Shown: positions 37,929 through 51,085, counted from the first letter of the stretch. The stretch is DNA of 64,000 nt from Roseateles saccharophilus (GCF_004342485.1 NZ_SMBU01000017.1:1-64000); one strand, 5' to 3'. Translations and numbers: made by a program. Notes: generated by a model not told the origin, from the sequence alone.

Positions 37929-38683
37929 CGGTCCTGCATGCCCGCATCGAGTGCGTCCGCATCGACGGCCGCGACCTCATCCACGGCATCGACCTCGCAC
38001 TGCCCCGGGGCCGCTGGACCGCCGTCGTCGGCCCCAACGGCGCCGGCAAGTCCACGCTGCTGCGCGCCATCGCCGGCCTGCAGCGCTGCGAAGGCGCGGT
38101 GACGCTGGCCGGCCGGCCGCTGCACGACTGGCCCGCGCGCGCGCGCGCCCGCCAGCTCGCCTGGATGGGCCAGCAGGAGGGCGGCGCCGACGACCTGACG
38201 GCCTGGGACGTCGTCATGCTCGGCCGCCTGCCGCACCGGCCCTGGCTGGCGCCGCCCACCGCCGCCGACCAGCGCGCCGCCGAGGCCGCGATGCGGGCCA
38301 CGCAGAGCTGGGACTGGCGCGAACGCCGCCTGGGCTCGCTGTCAGGCGGCGAACGCCAGCGCGTGCTGCTGGCCCGCGCCCTGGCCGTCGACGCGCCGCT
38401 GACGCTGATGGATGAGCCCCTGACCCACCTCGACCCGCCCCACCAGGCCGAGTGGATGGCCCTGGTGCGCGCACGCGTCGCGGCCGGGCACAGCATCGTC
38501 AGCGTGCTGCACGAATTGCACCTCGCGCTGCAGGCCGACCACCTCGTGCTGATGGCCGACGGCCGCATCGCCCACAGCGGCGCGCCGGCCGACCCCGCCA
38601 CGCATGAGGCGCTGCGCCGGGTGTTCGGCCCCAGCCTGCACATCGCGCAGGTCGAGGGGCGCTGGGTGGCGCTGCCGCTATGA
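37925..38683 (+). CDS. btuD: Cobalamin ABC transporter ATPase BtuD
   Basis: 252 residues. Powers B12 uptake with BtuC and BtuF. Walker A GPNGAGKST (about 37-45), the signature LSGGERQR (about 139-146) and Walker B LTLMDEP (about 160-166), then the H-loop His (about 195). Overlaps both neighbours by 4 bases. Confidence 0.94.
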   Translation: MTVLHARIECVRIDGRDLIHGIDLALPRGRWTAVVGPNGAGKSTLLRAIAGLQRCEGAVTLAGRPLHDWPARARARQLAWMGQQEGGADDLTAWDVVMLGRLPHRPWLAPPTAADQRAAEAAMRATQSWDWRERRLGSLSGGERQRVLLARALAVDAPLTLMDEPLTHLDPPHQAEWMALVRARVAAGHSIVSVLHELHLALQADHLVLMADGRIAHSGAPADPATHEALRRVFGPSLHIAQVEGRWVALPL

Positions 38684-39975
38684 CAAGCTGCCCTGCCCTC
38701 TTCATCAGCGCGCCGTCCTCGGGCTCGGGCAAGACCAGCGTCACCGCGGCCATCGCGCGCAGCCATGCCCGCCGCGGCGAGCGCGTGCGCGTGTTCAAGA
38801 CCGGGCCCGACTTCCTCGACCCCGGCATCCTCGAGCGCGCCAGCGGCCACGCGGCCTACCAGCTCGACCTCTTCATGGGCGGCTTCGAGCACTGCCGGGC
38901 GCTGCTGGCCGAGGCCTCCCGCGAGGCCGACCTCATCCTCGTCGAAGGCGTCATGGGCCTGTTCGACGGCAAGCCCAGCAGCGCCGACCTGGCCGCAGCC
39001 TTCGGCCTGCCCGTCGTCTGCGTCATCGACGCCTCGGCCATGGCCCAGACCTTCGCGGCCCTGGCCACGGGCCTGGCGCGCTTCCTGCCTGAGCTCAGGC
39101 ATGCCGGCGTCATCGCCAACCGCATCGGCAGCGCCGCCCACGGCCGCATGCTGGCCGAGGGCCTGCCCGACGATCTGCCGCTGATCGCCGCGCTGCCGCG
39201 CGACGCCAGCCTCAGCCTGCCCGAACGCCATCTCGGCCTCGTGCAGGCGCTGGAGCAGCCGGCGCTGCGCACCCAGCTCGACGCCTGGGCCGATGCCTGG
39301 GAGGAGGGCCTGCGCCCGGGCTTCGCCTTCCAGCCCATCCGGTTCGACTCGCCGCAGGAGCCGCCGCCGCCGCGCCTGCTCGCCGGCCGGCGCATCGCCA
39401 TCGCGCGCGACGCCGCCTTCGGCTTCATCTACCCCGCCAACCTCGACCTGCTGCGCGCGCTGGGTGCCGAGCTGGCCTTCTTCTCGCCCATCGGCCATGA
39501 GGCCCTGCCCGGCTGCGACGCGCTGTGGCTGCCCGGCGGCTACCCCGAGCTGCACGGCGACGCGCTGGCCACGCACCCGACGCTGGCCGCCGACCTCGCC
39601 GCCCACGTCGCCGCGGGCCGGCCGCTGCTGGCCGAGTGCGGCGGCATGCTGGCCCTGCTGGACGAGCTGACCGACGCCGACGGCCGCAGCCACCGCATGG
39701 CCGGCCTGCTGCCCGGCCGCGCGCGCGTGCAGCAGCGCCTGGCGGCACTGGGCCTGCAGTCCCTGAACTGGCCGGAAGGCCCGCTGCGCGGCCACAGCTT
39801 CCACTACTCCACGCTGGAGACGCCGCTCGCGCCGATCGCGCGGGCCGGCAACCCCAACGGCGGCAGCACCGCCGAGGCCCTCTACCAGCAGGGCTCGCTG
39901 CGCGCGAGCTATGTGCACCACTACTTCCCGTCCAACCCCGAGGCCGTGGCCATGTGGTTCGGCGCTGCGCGATGA
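38680..39975 (+). CDS. cobB: Cobyrinate a,c-diamide synthase
   Basis: 431 residues (CobB/CbiA). Glutamine-dependent amidation of cobyrinate at a and c. The N-terminal ATP-binding loop is SAPSSGSGKTSVT (about 9-21). The C-terminal glutamine amidotransferase-like domain carries the nucleophile Cys in LAECGGMLAL (about 317-326). ATGA overlaps link it to btuD and bluB. Confidence 0.95.
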   Translation: MTSCPALFISAPSSGSGKTSVTAAIARSHARRGERVRVFKTGPDFLDPGILERASGHAAYQLDLFMGGFEHCRALLAEASREADLILVEGVMGLFDGKPSSADLAAAFGLPVVCVIDASAMAQTFAALATGLARFLPELRHAGVIANRIGSAAHGRMLAEGLPDDLPLIAALPRDASLSLPERHLGLVQALEQPALRTQLDAWADAWEEGLRPGFAFQPIRFDSPQEPPPPRLLAGRRIAIARDAAFGFIYPANLDLLRALGAELAFFSPIGHEALPGCDALWLPGGYPELHGDALATHPTLAADLAAHVAAGRPLLAECGGMLALLDELTDADGRSHRMAGLLPGRARVQQRLAALGLQSLNWPEGPLRGHSFHYSTLETPLAPIARAGNPNGGSTAEALYQQGSLRASYVHHYFPSNPEAVAMWFGAAR

Positions 39976-40619
39976 ACACCCACTTCGACGCCGCGGCCCA
40001 GGCCGCCCTGCACGAGATCCTGACCGCGCGGCGCGACTGCCGCCACTTCCTGCCCGGCCCGCCCCTGCCCGACGAGCAGCTCGCGCGCCTGCTCGGCGCG
40101 GCCCACCAGGCGCCCTCGGTCGGCCTGATGCAGCCCTGGCGCTTCATGCGCCTGGCGGGCCCGCGCTGGCGCGAGCGGCTGGCCCCGCTGGTGGAGGCCG
40201 AGCGCCAGGCCACGGCCGCCGCCCTCGGCCCGCGGGCCGACGAATTCCTGCGCCTCAAGGTCGAGGGCCTGCGCGACTGCGCGGAACTGCTCGCCCTCAT
40301 CCTCGCGCCCGACGACGGCACCGTGTTCGGCCGCCGCACGCTGCCGCAGGAGATGGCCCTGTGCTCGGCAGGCGCCGCGGTGCAAAACCTCTGGCTGGCC
40401 GCGCGCGCCGAGAACCTGGGCCTGGGCTGGGTGTCGATGTTCGATCCGGCCGCCCTCGCGCGAACCTTGCACCTTCCGGAGGGCGCCGTGCCGCTCGGCC
40501 TGCTCTGCCTTGGCCCCGTGCCCGCCTTCTACGACCGACCCATGCTGGAGCAGGAGGGCTGGCGTCAGCGCCGCCCCCTGCAGGACCTGCTGATGGAGCC
40601 CCCCGACCATGCAGATTGA
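39972..40619 (+). CDS. bluB: 5,6-dimethylbenzimidazole synthase BluB
   Basis: 215 residues, start ATG 39972 overlapping cobB. A flavin-destroying enzyme that makes the lower ligand of B12 from FMNH2 and O2. Nitroreductase fold with RRDCRHFLPGP (about 18-28) and GAAHQAPSVGLMQPWRF (about 43-59), which are BluB hallmarks. Confidence 0.93.
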   Translation: MNTHFDAAAQAALHEILTARRDCRHFLPGPPLPDEQLARLLGAAHQAPSVGLMQPWRFMRLAGPRWRERLAPLVEAERQATAAALGPRADEFLRLKVEGLRDCAELLALILAPDDGTVFGRRTLPQEMALCSAGAAVQNLWLAARAENLGLGWVSMFDPAALARTLHLPEGAVPLGLLCLGPVPAFYDRPMLEQEGWRQRRPLQDLLMEPPDHAD

Positions 40620-41178
40620 ACAACCTCCCGTCAAACACGAACGCGTCGTCCCCACCGGCGAGCGACGTGGCCTCGTCCTCGTGCACACCGGCGACGGCAA
40701 GGGCAAGAGCACGGCCGCCTTCGGCCTCGCGCTGCGCGCCCACGGCCGCGGCAAGCCAGTGCTGATCTACCAGTTCATGAAGGTCCCCAGCGCCCGCTTC
40801 GGCGAGCACCGTGTCTTCGAGAAGATCGGCGTGCCCGTCATCGGCCTGGGCGACGGCTTCTCGTGGAAGAGCAAGGACCTGGAGCACAGCGCTGAGCTGG
40901 CCCGCGAGGGCTGGGCGCGCGCCGAGGCCACCCTCCGCGGCGGCGAGCATTTCCTCGTCGTGCTGGACGAGATCATGTACCCGCTGCGCTACGGCTGGAT
41001 CGCGCTGGACAAGGTGCTGGCCTGCCTGCGCGAGCGCCCCGCGCATGTGCACGTCGTGCTGACCGGCCGCAACGCGCCGGCCGAGCTGATCGAGCTTGCC
41101 GACACCGTGACCGAGATGACGATGGTCAAGCACCACTACCAGGCTGGCGTGCCGGCGCAGCGAGGGATAGAGGATTGA
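40609..41178 (+). CDS. cobO: Cob(I)yrinic acid a,c-diamide adenosyltransferase
   Basis: 189 residues (CobO/BtuR/CobA type). Adds the adenosyl group to cobalt. P-loop VHTGDGKGKSTAAFG (about 25-39), and later VVLDEIMYPLRYGW (about 119-132). The start lies 11 bases inside bluB. It ends overlapping the next gene by TTGA. Confidence 0.94.
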   Translation: MQIEQPPVKHERVVPTGERRGLVLVHTGDGKGKSTAAFGLALRAHGRGKPVLIYQFMKVPSARFGEHRVFEKIGVPVIGLGDGFSWKSKDLEHSAELAREGWARAEATLRGGEHFLVVLDEIMYPLRYGWIALDKVLACLRERPAHVHVVLTGRNAPAELIELADTVTEMTMVKHHYQAGVPAQRGIED

Positions 41179-41510
41179 GCGCCCTCGTCATTTGCACCAC
41201 TTGCGCCGACGGCAGGGGTCAGGCCCTGCTGGAGGCCGTCGAGAACGAGGCATTGGCGCGTGACTGGCCGCTGCCCATCCGCGGCCAGGCCTGCATGGCC
41301 GCCTGCAAACAGAGCTGCACGGCGGCGCTGCAGGGGGCGGGCAAGCACAGCTATCTGTTCGGCCAGCTGGCGCCCGACGCAGCCTGCGTCGACGCGCTGC
41401 TGGCCGTGGCTGCCCAGCATGCCGAGCCGGGCGAAGGCCTGCTGGCCTGGGAGCGCCGGCCCGAGCGGCTCAAGAGCGGCCTCGTGGCCCGGTTGCCGCC
41501 GCTGCGTTGA
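41175..41510 (+). CDS. DUF1636 family cysteine-rich protein
   Basis: 111 residues, TTG start overlapping the cobO stop. Five cysteines at 7, 10, 40, 44 and 48 (CxxC and CxxxCxxxC) suggest a metal or iron-sulfur site in a thioredoxin-like ferredoxin fold, as proposed for DUF1636. No enzymatic role is established. Its place inside the B12 operon, coupled on both sides, makes a corrinoid-linked redox or metal-handling role plausible. Confidence 0.82.
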   Translation: MSALVICTTCADGRGQALLEAVENEALARDWPLPIRGQACMAACKQSCTAALQGAGKHSYLFGQLAPDAACVDALLAVAAQHAEPGEGLLAWERRPERLKSGLVARLPPLR

Positions 41511-42442
41511 TGGCTCCCGTCTACATGAGCGCGCTGCTGCCGCTGGCGATGGCCGTGGCCCTGCTGGTGGACCGCCTCGGCGAGCCGCCCGCCTGGGCGC
41601 ATCCGGTCGTCGGCATGGGGCGCTATCTGGGCCTGTTCCGGCTGACCAGGCTGCCGCCGGCCCTGGGCTTCATCGCTGGCGCGCTGGTCTGGCTCGCCGG
41701 CGCCGTCGCGGTCGTCTTCATCGCGCTGTGGCTGCAAGGCCAACTGCTGCTGGGGCTGCAGCCCTGGGCCTCGCCGCTGCGCCTGCTGGCCACGGCGGCG
41801 CTGACCGGCCTGCTGCTCAAGCCCCTGCTGGCCTGGCGCATGCTGGCCGACGAGGCCAGGGCCGTGGAAGCGGCGCTGGGCGAGTCGCTCGCCGCCGGCC
41901 GCGCCCGGCTGTCGCACCTCGTCAGCCGCGACACCGCGGCGCTGACCGAGACCGAGGTGCGCGAGGCCGCCATCGAGACGCTGGCCGAGAACCTGAACGA
42001 CTCGGTCATCGCGCCACTGTTCTGGTTCGCCATGGCAGGCCTGCCCGGCGCGGCGCTCTACCGCTTTGCGAACACGGCAGACGCGATGTGGGGCTACCGC
42101 GACGAGCGCGAGTGGTGCGGCAAATGGGCTGCGCGGGCGGACGATGTGCTGTCCTGGCTGCCGGCGCGGCTGACGGCCCTGGCGCTGCTGCCGCCGTCGT
42201 TGCCTGCATTGATGCGCGAAGCCCGCTGCCCCCCGTCGCCCAACAGCGGCTGGCCGATGGCGGCGATGGCGCTGCGCCTGGGCCTGCGCCTGTCCAAGCC
42301 TGGTGTCTACGCATTGCACGCCTCGGGCCGCAGCGCCGCGGCCGGCGACCTGGCCGCCGCGCGTGGCGTCGCACGTCAGGCCGTCGCCGCCGGGCTCGCG
42401 CTGACCGCCGCGCTGGCCTGGGCCCTGAGGTCCACGACATGA
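41510..42442 (+). CDS. cbiB: Adenosylcobinamide-phosphate synthase CbiB/CobD
   Basis: 310 residues. A membrane enzyme that attaches aminopropanol (phosphate) to cobyric acid. Typical segments: HPVVGMGRYLGLF (about 26-38), DSVIAPLFWFAMAGLPGA (about 164-181) and YRFANTADAMWGYRD (about 184-198). Start ATG 41510 shares the A of the upstream TGA; TTG 41507 is an alternative. ATGA overlap with cobC. Confidence 0.93.
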   Translation: MAPVYMSALLPLAMAVALLVDRLGEPPAWAHPVVGMGRYLGLFRLTRLPPALGFIAGALVWLAGAVAVVFIALWLQGQLLLGLQPWASPLRLLATAALTGLLLKPLLAWRMLADEARAVEAALGESLAAGRARLSHLVSRDTAALTETEVREAAIETLAENLNDSVIAPLFWFAMAGLPGAALYRFANTADAMWGYRDEREWCGKWAARADDVLSWLPARLTALALLPPSLPALMREARCPPSPNSGWPMAAMALRLGLRLSKPGVYALHASGRSAAAGDLAAARGVARQAVAAGLALTAALAWALRSTT

Positions 42443-43434
42443 ACCCCATCCCCATCGAACACGGCGGCCCGGACGGCGGCCCGCCCGCCGACCACGACTT
42501 CTCGACCAATGCCAGCCCGCTCGGCCCGCCGCCCACGCTGTGGCGCGCCATGCAGGGGGCCGACCGGCAGAACTACCCCGACCCGGCCTACCGTGCGCTG
42601 CGCCGCCAGCTGGCCGGCGCGGGCGCGGGCATGGGCGATGCCGACCTCGTGCTGCCCACAGCCGGCGGCGCCGAAGGCATACGCCGGCTGACGCTGGCCG
42701 CACTGCTGGCCGGCCGCCGTGAGGCCTGGGTGCCGCAGCCGGGCTTCGGCGACTACGCCGCCGCGGCCCAGGCCCTGGGCCTCGCCGTCAAACCCTATGC
42801 CGAACCGGCCGATATCCGCCCGGCCGCGCCGGCCCTGGTCTGGATCTGCGAGCCCTGCAACCCGACCGGCGCGAGCGCCGCCGCCTGGCCCGACCTGGAC
42901 GGCCACCTCGTCGCCGTCGACCGCGCCTATGCGCCGCTGCGCCTGCAGGGCGAGGAGCCCGCCCCGCCGCCCGGCGCCTGGCAGCTCGTCTGCCCCAACA
43001 AGGCCCTGGGCCTGACCGGTGTGCGTGCCGGCTACCTCGTGGCCCCCGCGGCCGACGAGGCCTGGGCCCGCGCGCTGTCGCTGGCCCCGAGCTGGGTGCT
43101 GTCGGCCGAGGGTGTCGCGCTGCTGGAGCACTGGCTCAGCGCCGAGACCCAGGCCTGGCTGGCCGACGCGCGCACGCACCTGCGCAGCTGGGCCGCATCG
43201 CAGCGTGCCCTGCTGGCCAGCCTGGACTGGCTGCAGCGCCCGAGCTGCACCAACTTCTGGCTGGCCCGCCCGCCGCGGCCCGACATCGTGCCGCGGCTGC
43301 GCGAGCGCGGCATCCGCGTGCGCGACGCGGCCAGCTTCGGGCTGGACGGCTGGGTGCGCGTGTCGACCCAGCCGCCGCGCAGCCAGGCCGCACTGCAGCA
43401 GGCGTTGATCGAAATCGAGGAAGAGGATTCATGA
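42439..43434 (+). CDS. cobC: PLP-dependent CobC, threonine-phosphate decarboxylase-like
   Basis: 331 residues from ATG 42439 overlapping the cbiB stop. Aminotransferase class I/II fold; supplies aminopropanol phosphate for the nucleotide loop. HDFSTNASPLGPP (about 19-31), the CNPTGA segment (about 140) and the PLP lysine in CPNKALGLTGVRAGYL (about 183-198) are visible. The usual Asp-Glu-Ala before Tyr reads VDRAYAPL here, a small deviation. Confidence 0.9.
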   Translation: MNPIPIEHGGPDGGPPADHDFSTNASPLGPPPTLWRAMQGADRQNYPDPAYRALRRQLAGAGAGMGDADLVLPTAGGAEGIRRLTLAALLAGRREAWVPQPGFGDYAAAAQALGLAVKPYAEPADIRPAAPALVWICEPCNPTGASAAAWPDLDGHLVAVDRAYAPLRLQGEEPAPPPGAWQLVCPNKALGLTGVRAGYLVAPAADEAWARALSLAPSWVLSAEGVALLEHWLSAETQAWLADARTHLRSWAASQRALLASLDWLQRPSCTNFWLARPPRPDIVPRLRERGIRVRDAASFGLDGWVRVSTQPPRSQAALQQALIEIEEEDS

Positions 43435-44882
43435 GCCGAGGCAAGGCGGTGATGGTGCTGGGCACGACCAGCGGCGCGGGCAAGAGCTGGCTCGCCACGG
43501 CGCTGTGCCGCTGGTATGCCCGCCAGGGGCTGAAGGTGGCGCCCTTCAAGGCCCAGAACATGAGCAACAACGCGCGCGTCGTGCCCGGCTTGAACGGCTT
43601 GATGGGCGAGATCGGCAGCGCCCAGTACTTCCAGGCCCTGGCCGCGAATCGCGTACCCGAGGTGCGCATGAACCCCGTGCTGCTCAAGCCCGAGGCCGAC
43701 ACGCAGAGCCAGGTCGTCGTGCTGGGCGAGGTGGACGCGCAGCTCTCCCGCCTGCCCTGGCGCGAGCGCAGCGCGCTGCTCAAGCCGCGTGCGCGCGCCG
43801 CGCTGCACGAGCTGCTGAGCGAGAACGACGTCGTCGTCATCGAGGGCGCGGGCTCGCCGGCCGAGATCAACCTCGCGCCGACCGACTACGTCAACCTTGG
43901 CACCGCGCGCGACGCCAGGGCGGCCTGCCTGCTCGTCACCGACATCGACCGCGGCGGCGCCTTCGCCCATCTCTACGGCACCCACCAGCTGATGCCCGAG
44001 GATGTGCGCGCCCGGGTCAGGGGCTTCGTGCTGAACCGCTTCCGCGGCGACGCCGGCCTGCTGTCGCCCGGCCCCGAGCTGCTGGAGCGCCTGACCGGCG
44101 TGCCCACCGTCGCGACGCTGCCGATGTGGCGCGGCCACGGCCTGCCCGAGGAGGACGGCGTGTTCGACGACGCGAGCACAGGCGGCGGAGGTGGCCTGCA
44201 CATCGCCGTCATCGCCTACCCGCGCCTGTCCAACCTCGACGAGTTCCAACCACTGCGCCAGCTGCCCGGCGTGCGCCTGTCCTGGGCCCGCGAGCCGCGC
44301 GACCTCGCCGGTGCCGACTGGATCATCCTGCCCGGCTCCAAGGCCACGGCGGCCGACCTGGCCTGGCTGCGCGCCCAGCGCCTGGACGGCGCCATCAACG
44401 CCCACCGCGGCCGCGTGCTGGGCATCTGCGGCGGCCTGCAGATGCTGGGCGAGGCGCTGATCGACACGCATGGCGTGGACGGCAACGCGCCCGGCCTGGG
44501 CCTGCTGCCGCTGGTGACTGCCTTCGAGCCGGAGAAGCTGCTGCAGAACACGGCGCTGCGCTTCGACAACGCGCTGGAAAGTCCCTGGGCCGCTCTGGCC
44601 GGCGTGCAGACCCAGGGCTACGAGATCCGCCACGGCCGCACCCAGCCCCACCCGGGCCTGCCGGCGCCGCAGGTGGCCCTATGCAACGCCGCCGGCGAGG
44701 CCATAGGCTGGCAGGCCGGGCGTGTGCTCGGCGTCTACGCCCACGGCCTGTTCGAGCAGCCGGCCGTGCTGCAGGCACTGTTCGGCCAGTCCGGCCGCTC
44801 GCTGGACTCGGTGTTCGACGGGCTGGCGGACTTCATCGACCTGCATTTCCAACCGGGCAAGATCGCGGGCCTGATTGCCTGA
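43431..44882 (+). CDS. cobQ: Cobyric acid synthase
   Basis: 483 residues. Amidates four side chains of adenosylcobyrinate diamide. N-terminal GTTSGAGKSWLATAL (about 8-22) and FKAQNMSNNA (about 39-48); C-terminal amidotransferase domain with Cys in GICGGLQMLG (about 338-347). Last gene of the B12 operon; the next gene begins 10 bases later. Confidence 0.95.
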   Translation: MSRGKAVMVLGTTSGAGKSWLATALCRWYARQGLKVAPFKAQNMSNNARVVPGLNGLMGEIGSAQYFQALAANRVPEVRMNPVLLKPEADTQSQVVVLGEVDAQLSRLPWRERSALLKPRARAALHELLSENDVVVIEGAGSPAEINLAPTDYVNLGTARDARAACLLVTDIDRGGAFAHLYGTHQLMPEDVRARVRGFVLNRFRGDAGLLSPGPELLERLTGVPTVATLPMWRGHGLPEEDGVFDDASTGGGGGLHIAVIAYPRLSNLDEFQPLRQLPGVRLSWAREPRDLAGADWIILPGSKATAADLAWLRAQRLDGAINAHRGRVLGICGGLQMLGEALIDTHGVDGNAPGLGLLPLVTAFEPEKLLQNTALRFDNALESPWAALAGVQTQGYEIRHGRTQPHPGLPAPQVALCNAAGEAIGWQAGRVLGVYAHGLFEQPAVLQALFGQSGRSLDSVFDGLADFIDLHFQPGKIAGLIA

Positions 44883-44892
44883 AAGACCGCCC

Positions 44893-47192
<2,300 letters not shown>

Positions 47193-47197
47193 GGCAG

Positions 47198-47970
<773 letters not shown>

Positions 47971-47971
<1 letters not shown>

Positions 47972-48720
47972 CAGGTCTGTGCCGCCATCAGCTCATCCGC
48001 GCGCACCTGGGCGGCGGAGAAGTCGAGCGCGCCGGTGTAGATCGAGCGGCCGCAGATGACGCCCTCCACGCCGTCGCCGAACACCGCACACAGACGCTCG
48101 ATGTCGGCGATGTCCGAAAGACCACCCGAGGCGATGACGGGAATGGTCAGCGCCTGGGCCAGCTTGACGGTGGCCTCGATGTTGATGCCGGTCAGCATGC
48201 CGTCGCGGCCGATGTCGGTGTAGATGACGCCTTCGACGCCGTAGTCCTGGAACTTCTGCGCCAGGTCGACGACCTCGTGGCCGGTCAGCTTGCTCCAGCC
48301 GTCGGTGGCAACCTTGCCGTCCTTGGCGTCCAGGCCCACGATGATGTGGCCGCCGAAGGCGCTGCAGGCATCCTTCAGGAAGCCGGGGTTCTTCACCGCG
48401 GCCGTGCCGATGATGACGTAGCTGAGGCCGTCGTCCAGGTAGCGCTCGATGGTGTCGAGGTCGCGGATGCCGCCACCGAGCTGGATGGGGATCTTGTCTC
48501 CCACCTCCTTGATGATGGCCTTGATGGCCGGCTCATTGACCGGCTTGCCCGCGAAGGCGCCGTTCAGGTCCACCAGGTGCAGGCGGCGCGCGCCGGCGTC
48601 TAGCCAGCGCCGCGCCATCGCGGCGGGGTCTTCGCCGAAGGTGGTGGAGTCGTTCATGTCGCCTTGCTTGAGGCGGACGCAGCGACCGTCTTTCAGGTCG
48701 ATGGCAGGGATCAGCAGCAT
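47971..48720 (-). CDS. hisA: ProFAR isomerase HisA
   Basis: 249 residues. Isomerises ProFAR to PRFAR. TIM barrel with [18 protein letters not shown] (about 4-21; Asp 8 acid/base) and [12 protein letters not shown] (about 130s-170s). Standard length. Confidence 0.97.
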
Positions 48721-48768
48721 GGCCGAGGGCTGAAGGGGAAGGGAGGGGGCGAGAAGCGGAGAACCCGT

Positions 48769-49416
48769 TCAGGGTTTCCAGTGCAGGAAGTTGCGGTAGA
48801 GGGCGAGGCCCAGCGCGGCACTTTTCTCGGGGTGGAATTGGGTCGCAAAAATGTTATCCCGCGCCACTGCGCAGGTAAAGCGCAGGCCATAGTCGGTCTC
48901 GCCGGCGCTGTGTTCAGGCAACGCCGTGGTCGCGTAGAAGCTGTGCACGAAGTAGAACCAGCTCTCGTCCGGGATGCCGGCCCAGACCGGGTGGGGGCGC
49001 GGCTGGTGCACGCGGTTCCAGCCCATCTGCGGCACCTTGTAGCGGCTGCCGTCCTCCTGCAGCCGCCCTTCCAGGCGGAAGCGCTGCACGCGGCCCGGGA
49101 TCAGGCCCAGGCCCGGCGTGTCCTGCTCCTCGCTGTGGTCCAGCAGCATCTGCATGCCCACGCAGACACCCAGCAGCGGCTTGGTGGCGGCGGCCTCCAG
49201 CACGGCTTCCTTGGCGCCCGACGCGGCCAGTTCGGCCATGCAGTCGCGCATCGCGCCCTGGCCTGGCAGCACGACGCGCTCGGCGGCGCGGATCACCTCC
49301 GGGTCGCAGGTGATGGCCACGTCGAACCCTTGGCCCTCGGCAGCATGGATGACGGCCTGCGACACCGAGCGCAGATTGCCCATGCCGTAGTCGACGACCG
49401 CGACGCTGCGGCTCAC
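48769..49416 (-). CDS. hisH: Imidazole glycerol phosphate synthase, glutaminase subunit
   Basis: 215 residues, GTG start overlapping the hisB stop. Class I glutamine amidotransferase with nucleophile in [10 protein letters not shown] (about 81-90) and the His-x-Glu in QFHPEKS (about 195-201). Works with HisF. Confidence 0.96.
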   Translation of the reverse strand: MSRSVAVVDYGMGNLRSVSQAVIHAAEGQGFDVAITCDPEVIRAAERVVLPGQGAMRDCMAELAASGAKEAVLEAAATKPLLGVCVGMQMLLDHSEEQDTPGLGLIPGRVQRFRLEGRLQEDGSRYKVPQMGWNRVHQPRPHPVWAGIPDESWFYFVHSFYATTALPEHSAGETDYGLRFTCAVARDNIFATQFHPEKSAALGLALYRNFLHWKP

Positions 49417-50009
49417 AGCGAGCCCTTCGTCGACGGGATCACGCCAGCCGAGCGCGGGTCGGGCGTCGTCGCCATGCGCAGCGCGCGGCCGAAGGCCTTG
49501 AACATCGTCTCGGCCTGGTGGTGGGCGTTGTGGCCCTTCAGGTTGTCGATGTGGACGGTGGCCAGCGCGTGGTTGACGAAGCCCTGGAAGAACTCGAAGG
49601 TCAGCTGGGTGTCGAAGGCGCCGATGCTGCCGGCCGTGAACTTCACGTCCATGTGCAGGCCGGGGCGGCCTGAGAGGTCGATGACAACGCGCGACAGGGC
49701 CTCGTCCAGCGGCACATAGCTGTGGCCGTAGCGCGTCAGGCCCGCCTTGTCGCCCACCGCCTTGGCCACGGCCAGGCCCAGCGTGATGCCGACGTCCTCC
49801 ACGGTGTGGTGGCCGTCGATGTGCAGGTCGCCCTCGCAGTGGATGTCCAGGTCGATCAGGCCGTGGCGGGCGATCTGATCGAGCATGTGGTCGAAGAAGC
49901 CGATGCCGGTGTGCAGCTTGGACTGGCCCGTGCCATCGAGGTTGATGCGCACCGTGATGCGCGTCTCGCGGGTGTTGCGGGTGACTTCGGCGATGCGGGG
50001 AGCGTTCAT
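49413..50009 (-). CDS. hisB: Imidazoleglycerol-phosphate dehydratase
   Basis: 198 residues from ATG 50009 (ATGA with hisC); ATG 50015 is the alternative. The mono-functional form without phosphatase domain. [13 protein letters not shown] (about 38-50), [10 protein letters not shown] (about 64-73) and GHNAHHQAE (about 164-172) are the metal-binding hallmarks. Confidence 0.96.
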   Translation of the reverse strand: MNAPRIAEVTRNTRETRITVRINLDGTGQSKLHTGIGFFDHMLDQIARHGLIDLDIHCEGDLHIDGHHTVEDVGITLGLAVAKAVGDKAGLTRYGHSYVPLDEALSRVVIDLSGRPGLHMDVKFTAGSIGAFDTQLTFEFFQGFVNHALATVHIDNLKGHNAHHQAETMFKAFGRALRMATTPDPRSAGVIPSTKGSL

Positions 50010-51085
50010 AGGCATTCGGGCAGTTCGGCCAGCAGGCGGGTGTTCTCGTCCGGTGTGCCGATGGTGATGCGCAGGCAGTTGGCGAGCAAGGGGTGGGCGG
50101 CGGAAACGTTCTTGATCAGAACACCCCGGGCTCTCAGCGCGGCAAAGGTGGCCGCCGCGTCGCCGACTCTGGCCAAAATCATATTGCCCTGGCTGGGCCA
50201 AGGGGTGATGCCGGGCAGAGTCTTCAACGCCTCGAAGACACGCTCGCGCTCGGCGCGCAGCGTTGCGGCCTGAGCGGCGTAGACCTCGGCATGTTCCAGC
50301 GCAAACAGAGCGGCTTCTGCGTTGAGCACGCTGATGTTGAAAGGCGGGCGCAGTTTCTCGATCTGCTCCACCAGTTGCTGCGCGCCCAGCAGGTAGCCGA
50401 TACGCACGCCGGCCAGGCCGAACTTGCTCATGGTCCGCATGACCAGCACATGCGGGTGGCGCGCCATCAGCGCGAGGCTGTCGCTGGATGCGAAGGGTTG
50501 GTAGGCCTCGTCCATCACCACCAGGCCTGGCGCGGCGGCGACGATGCGTTCGATGCTGGCCGCGTCCCACAGATTGCCCGTGGGATTGTTCGGATACGAC
50601 AGATAGACCAAGGCCGGCTGGTGGCGCTCGACGGCGGCCAGCATGGCGGCCTCGTCCAGTTCGAAGTCGTCCGAGCGCAACGGCACGCCGACGAAGTTCA
50701 GCCGCTGGTGCTCGGCGCACATCTGGTAGATGACGAAGCTGGGCGTCGGCGAGACGATCACCGCGCCAGGCTGGGCCACGGCCAGCGTCAGCAGGCCAAT
50801 CAGTTCGTCGGAGCCGTTCCCCAGCGTGACGCCGACGTCGGAGGGCACGCCCGCGTGCATGCGAAGCGCAGCCGCCAGCTCGGCGGTACGTTCGGCCGGA
50901 TAGCGGTTGATGGCTACCGCGCCCAGGCGCTCCCCCAATTCGCGCTGCAGCTCGGGCGGCAGGCGGAAAGGGTTCTCCATGATGTCCAGCTTCACCACAC
51001 CAGCACTGGGCTGGACCGCGTAGGCATGGGCAGCGCGCACGTCGGGGCGGATGCGGAGCAGGGCTTGCTGCAGTCGGTCGGTCAT
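50006..51085 (-). CDS. hisC: Histidinol-phosphate aminotransferase
   Basis: 359 residues from ATG 51085. PLP enzyme: LGNGSDELI (about 88-96), YPNNPTG (about 157-163), DEAYQPF (about 189-195) and PLP lysine in [14 protein letters not shown] (about 218-231). The start overlaps the toxin gene stop by 4 bases (ATGA), so hisC translation is probably coupled to the toxin gene. Confidence 0.95.
   Translation of the reverse strand: MTDRLQQALLRIRPDVRAAHAYAVQPSAGVVKLDIMENPFRLPPELQRELGERLGAVAINRYPAERTAELAAALRMHAGVPSDVGVTLGNGSDELIGLLTLAVAQPGAVIVSPTPSFVIYQMCAEHQRLNFVGVPLRSDDFELDEAAMLAAVERHQPALVYLSYPNNPTGNLWDAASIERIVAAAPGLVVMDEAYQPFASSDSLALMARHPHVLVMRTMSKFGLAGVRIGYLLGAQQLVEQIEKLRPPFNISVLNAEAALFALEHAEVYAAQAATLRAERERVFEALKTLPGITPWPSQGNMILARVGDAAATFAALRARGVLIKNVSAAHPLLANCLRITIGTPDENTRLLAELPECL

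Noticed and set aside
41260..42438. Long upstream extension of the cobC frame
   Set aside because: It runs in another frame through the DUF1636 and cbiB genes; the ATG at 42439 overlaps the cbiB stop and precedes the family N-terminus.
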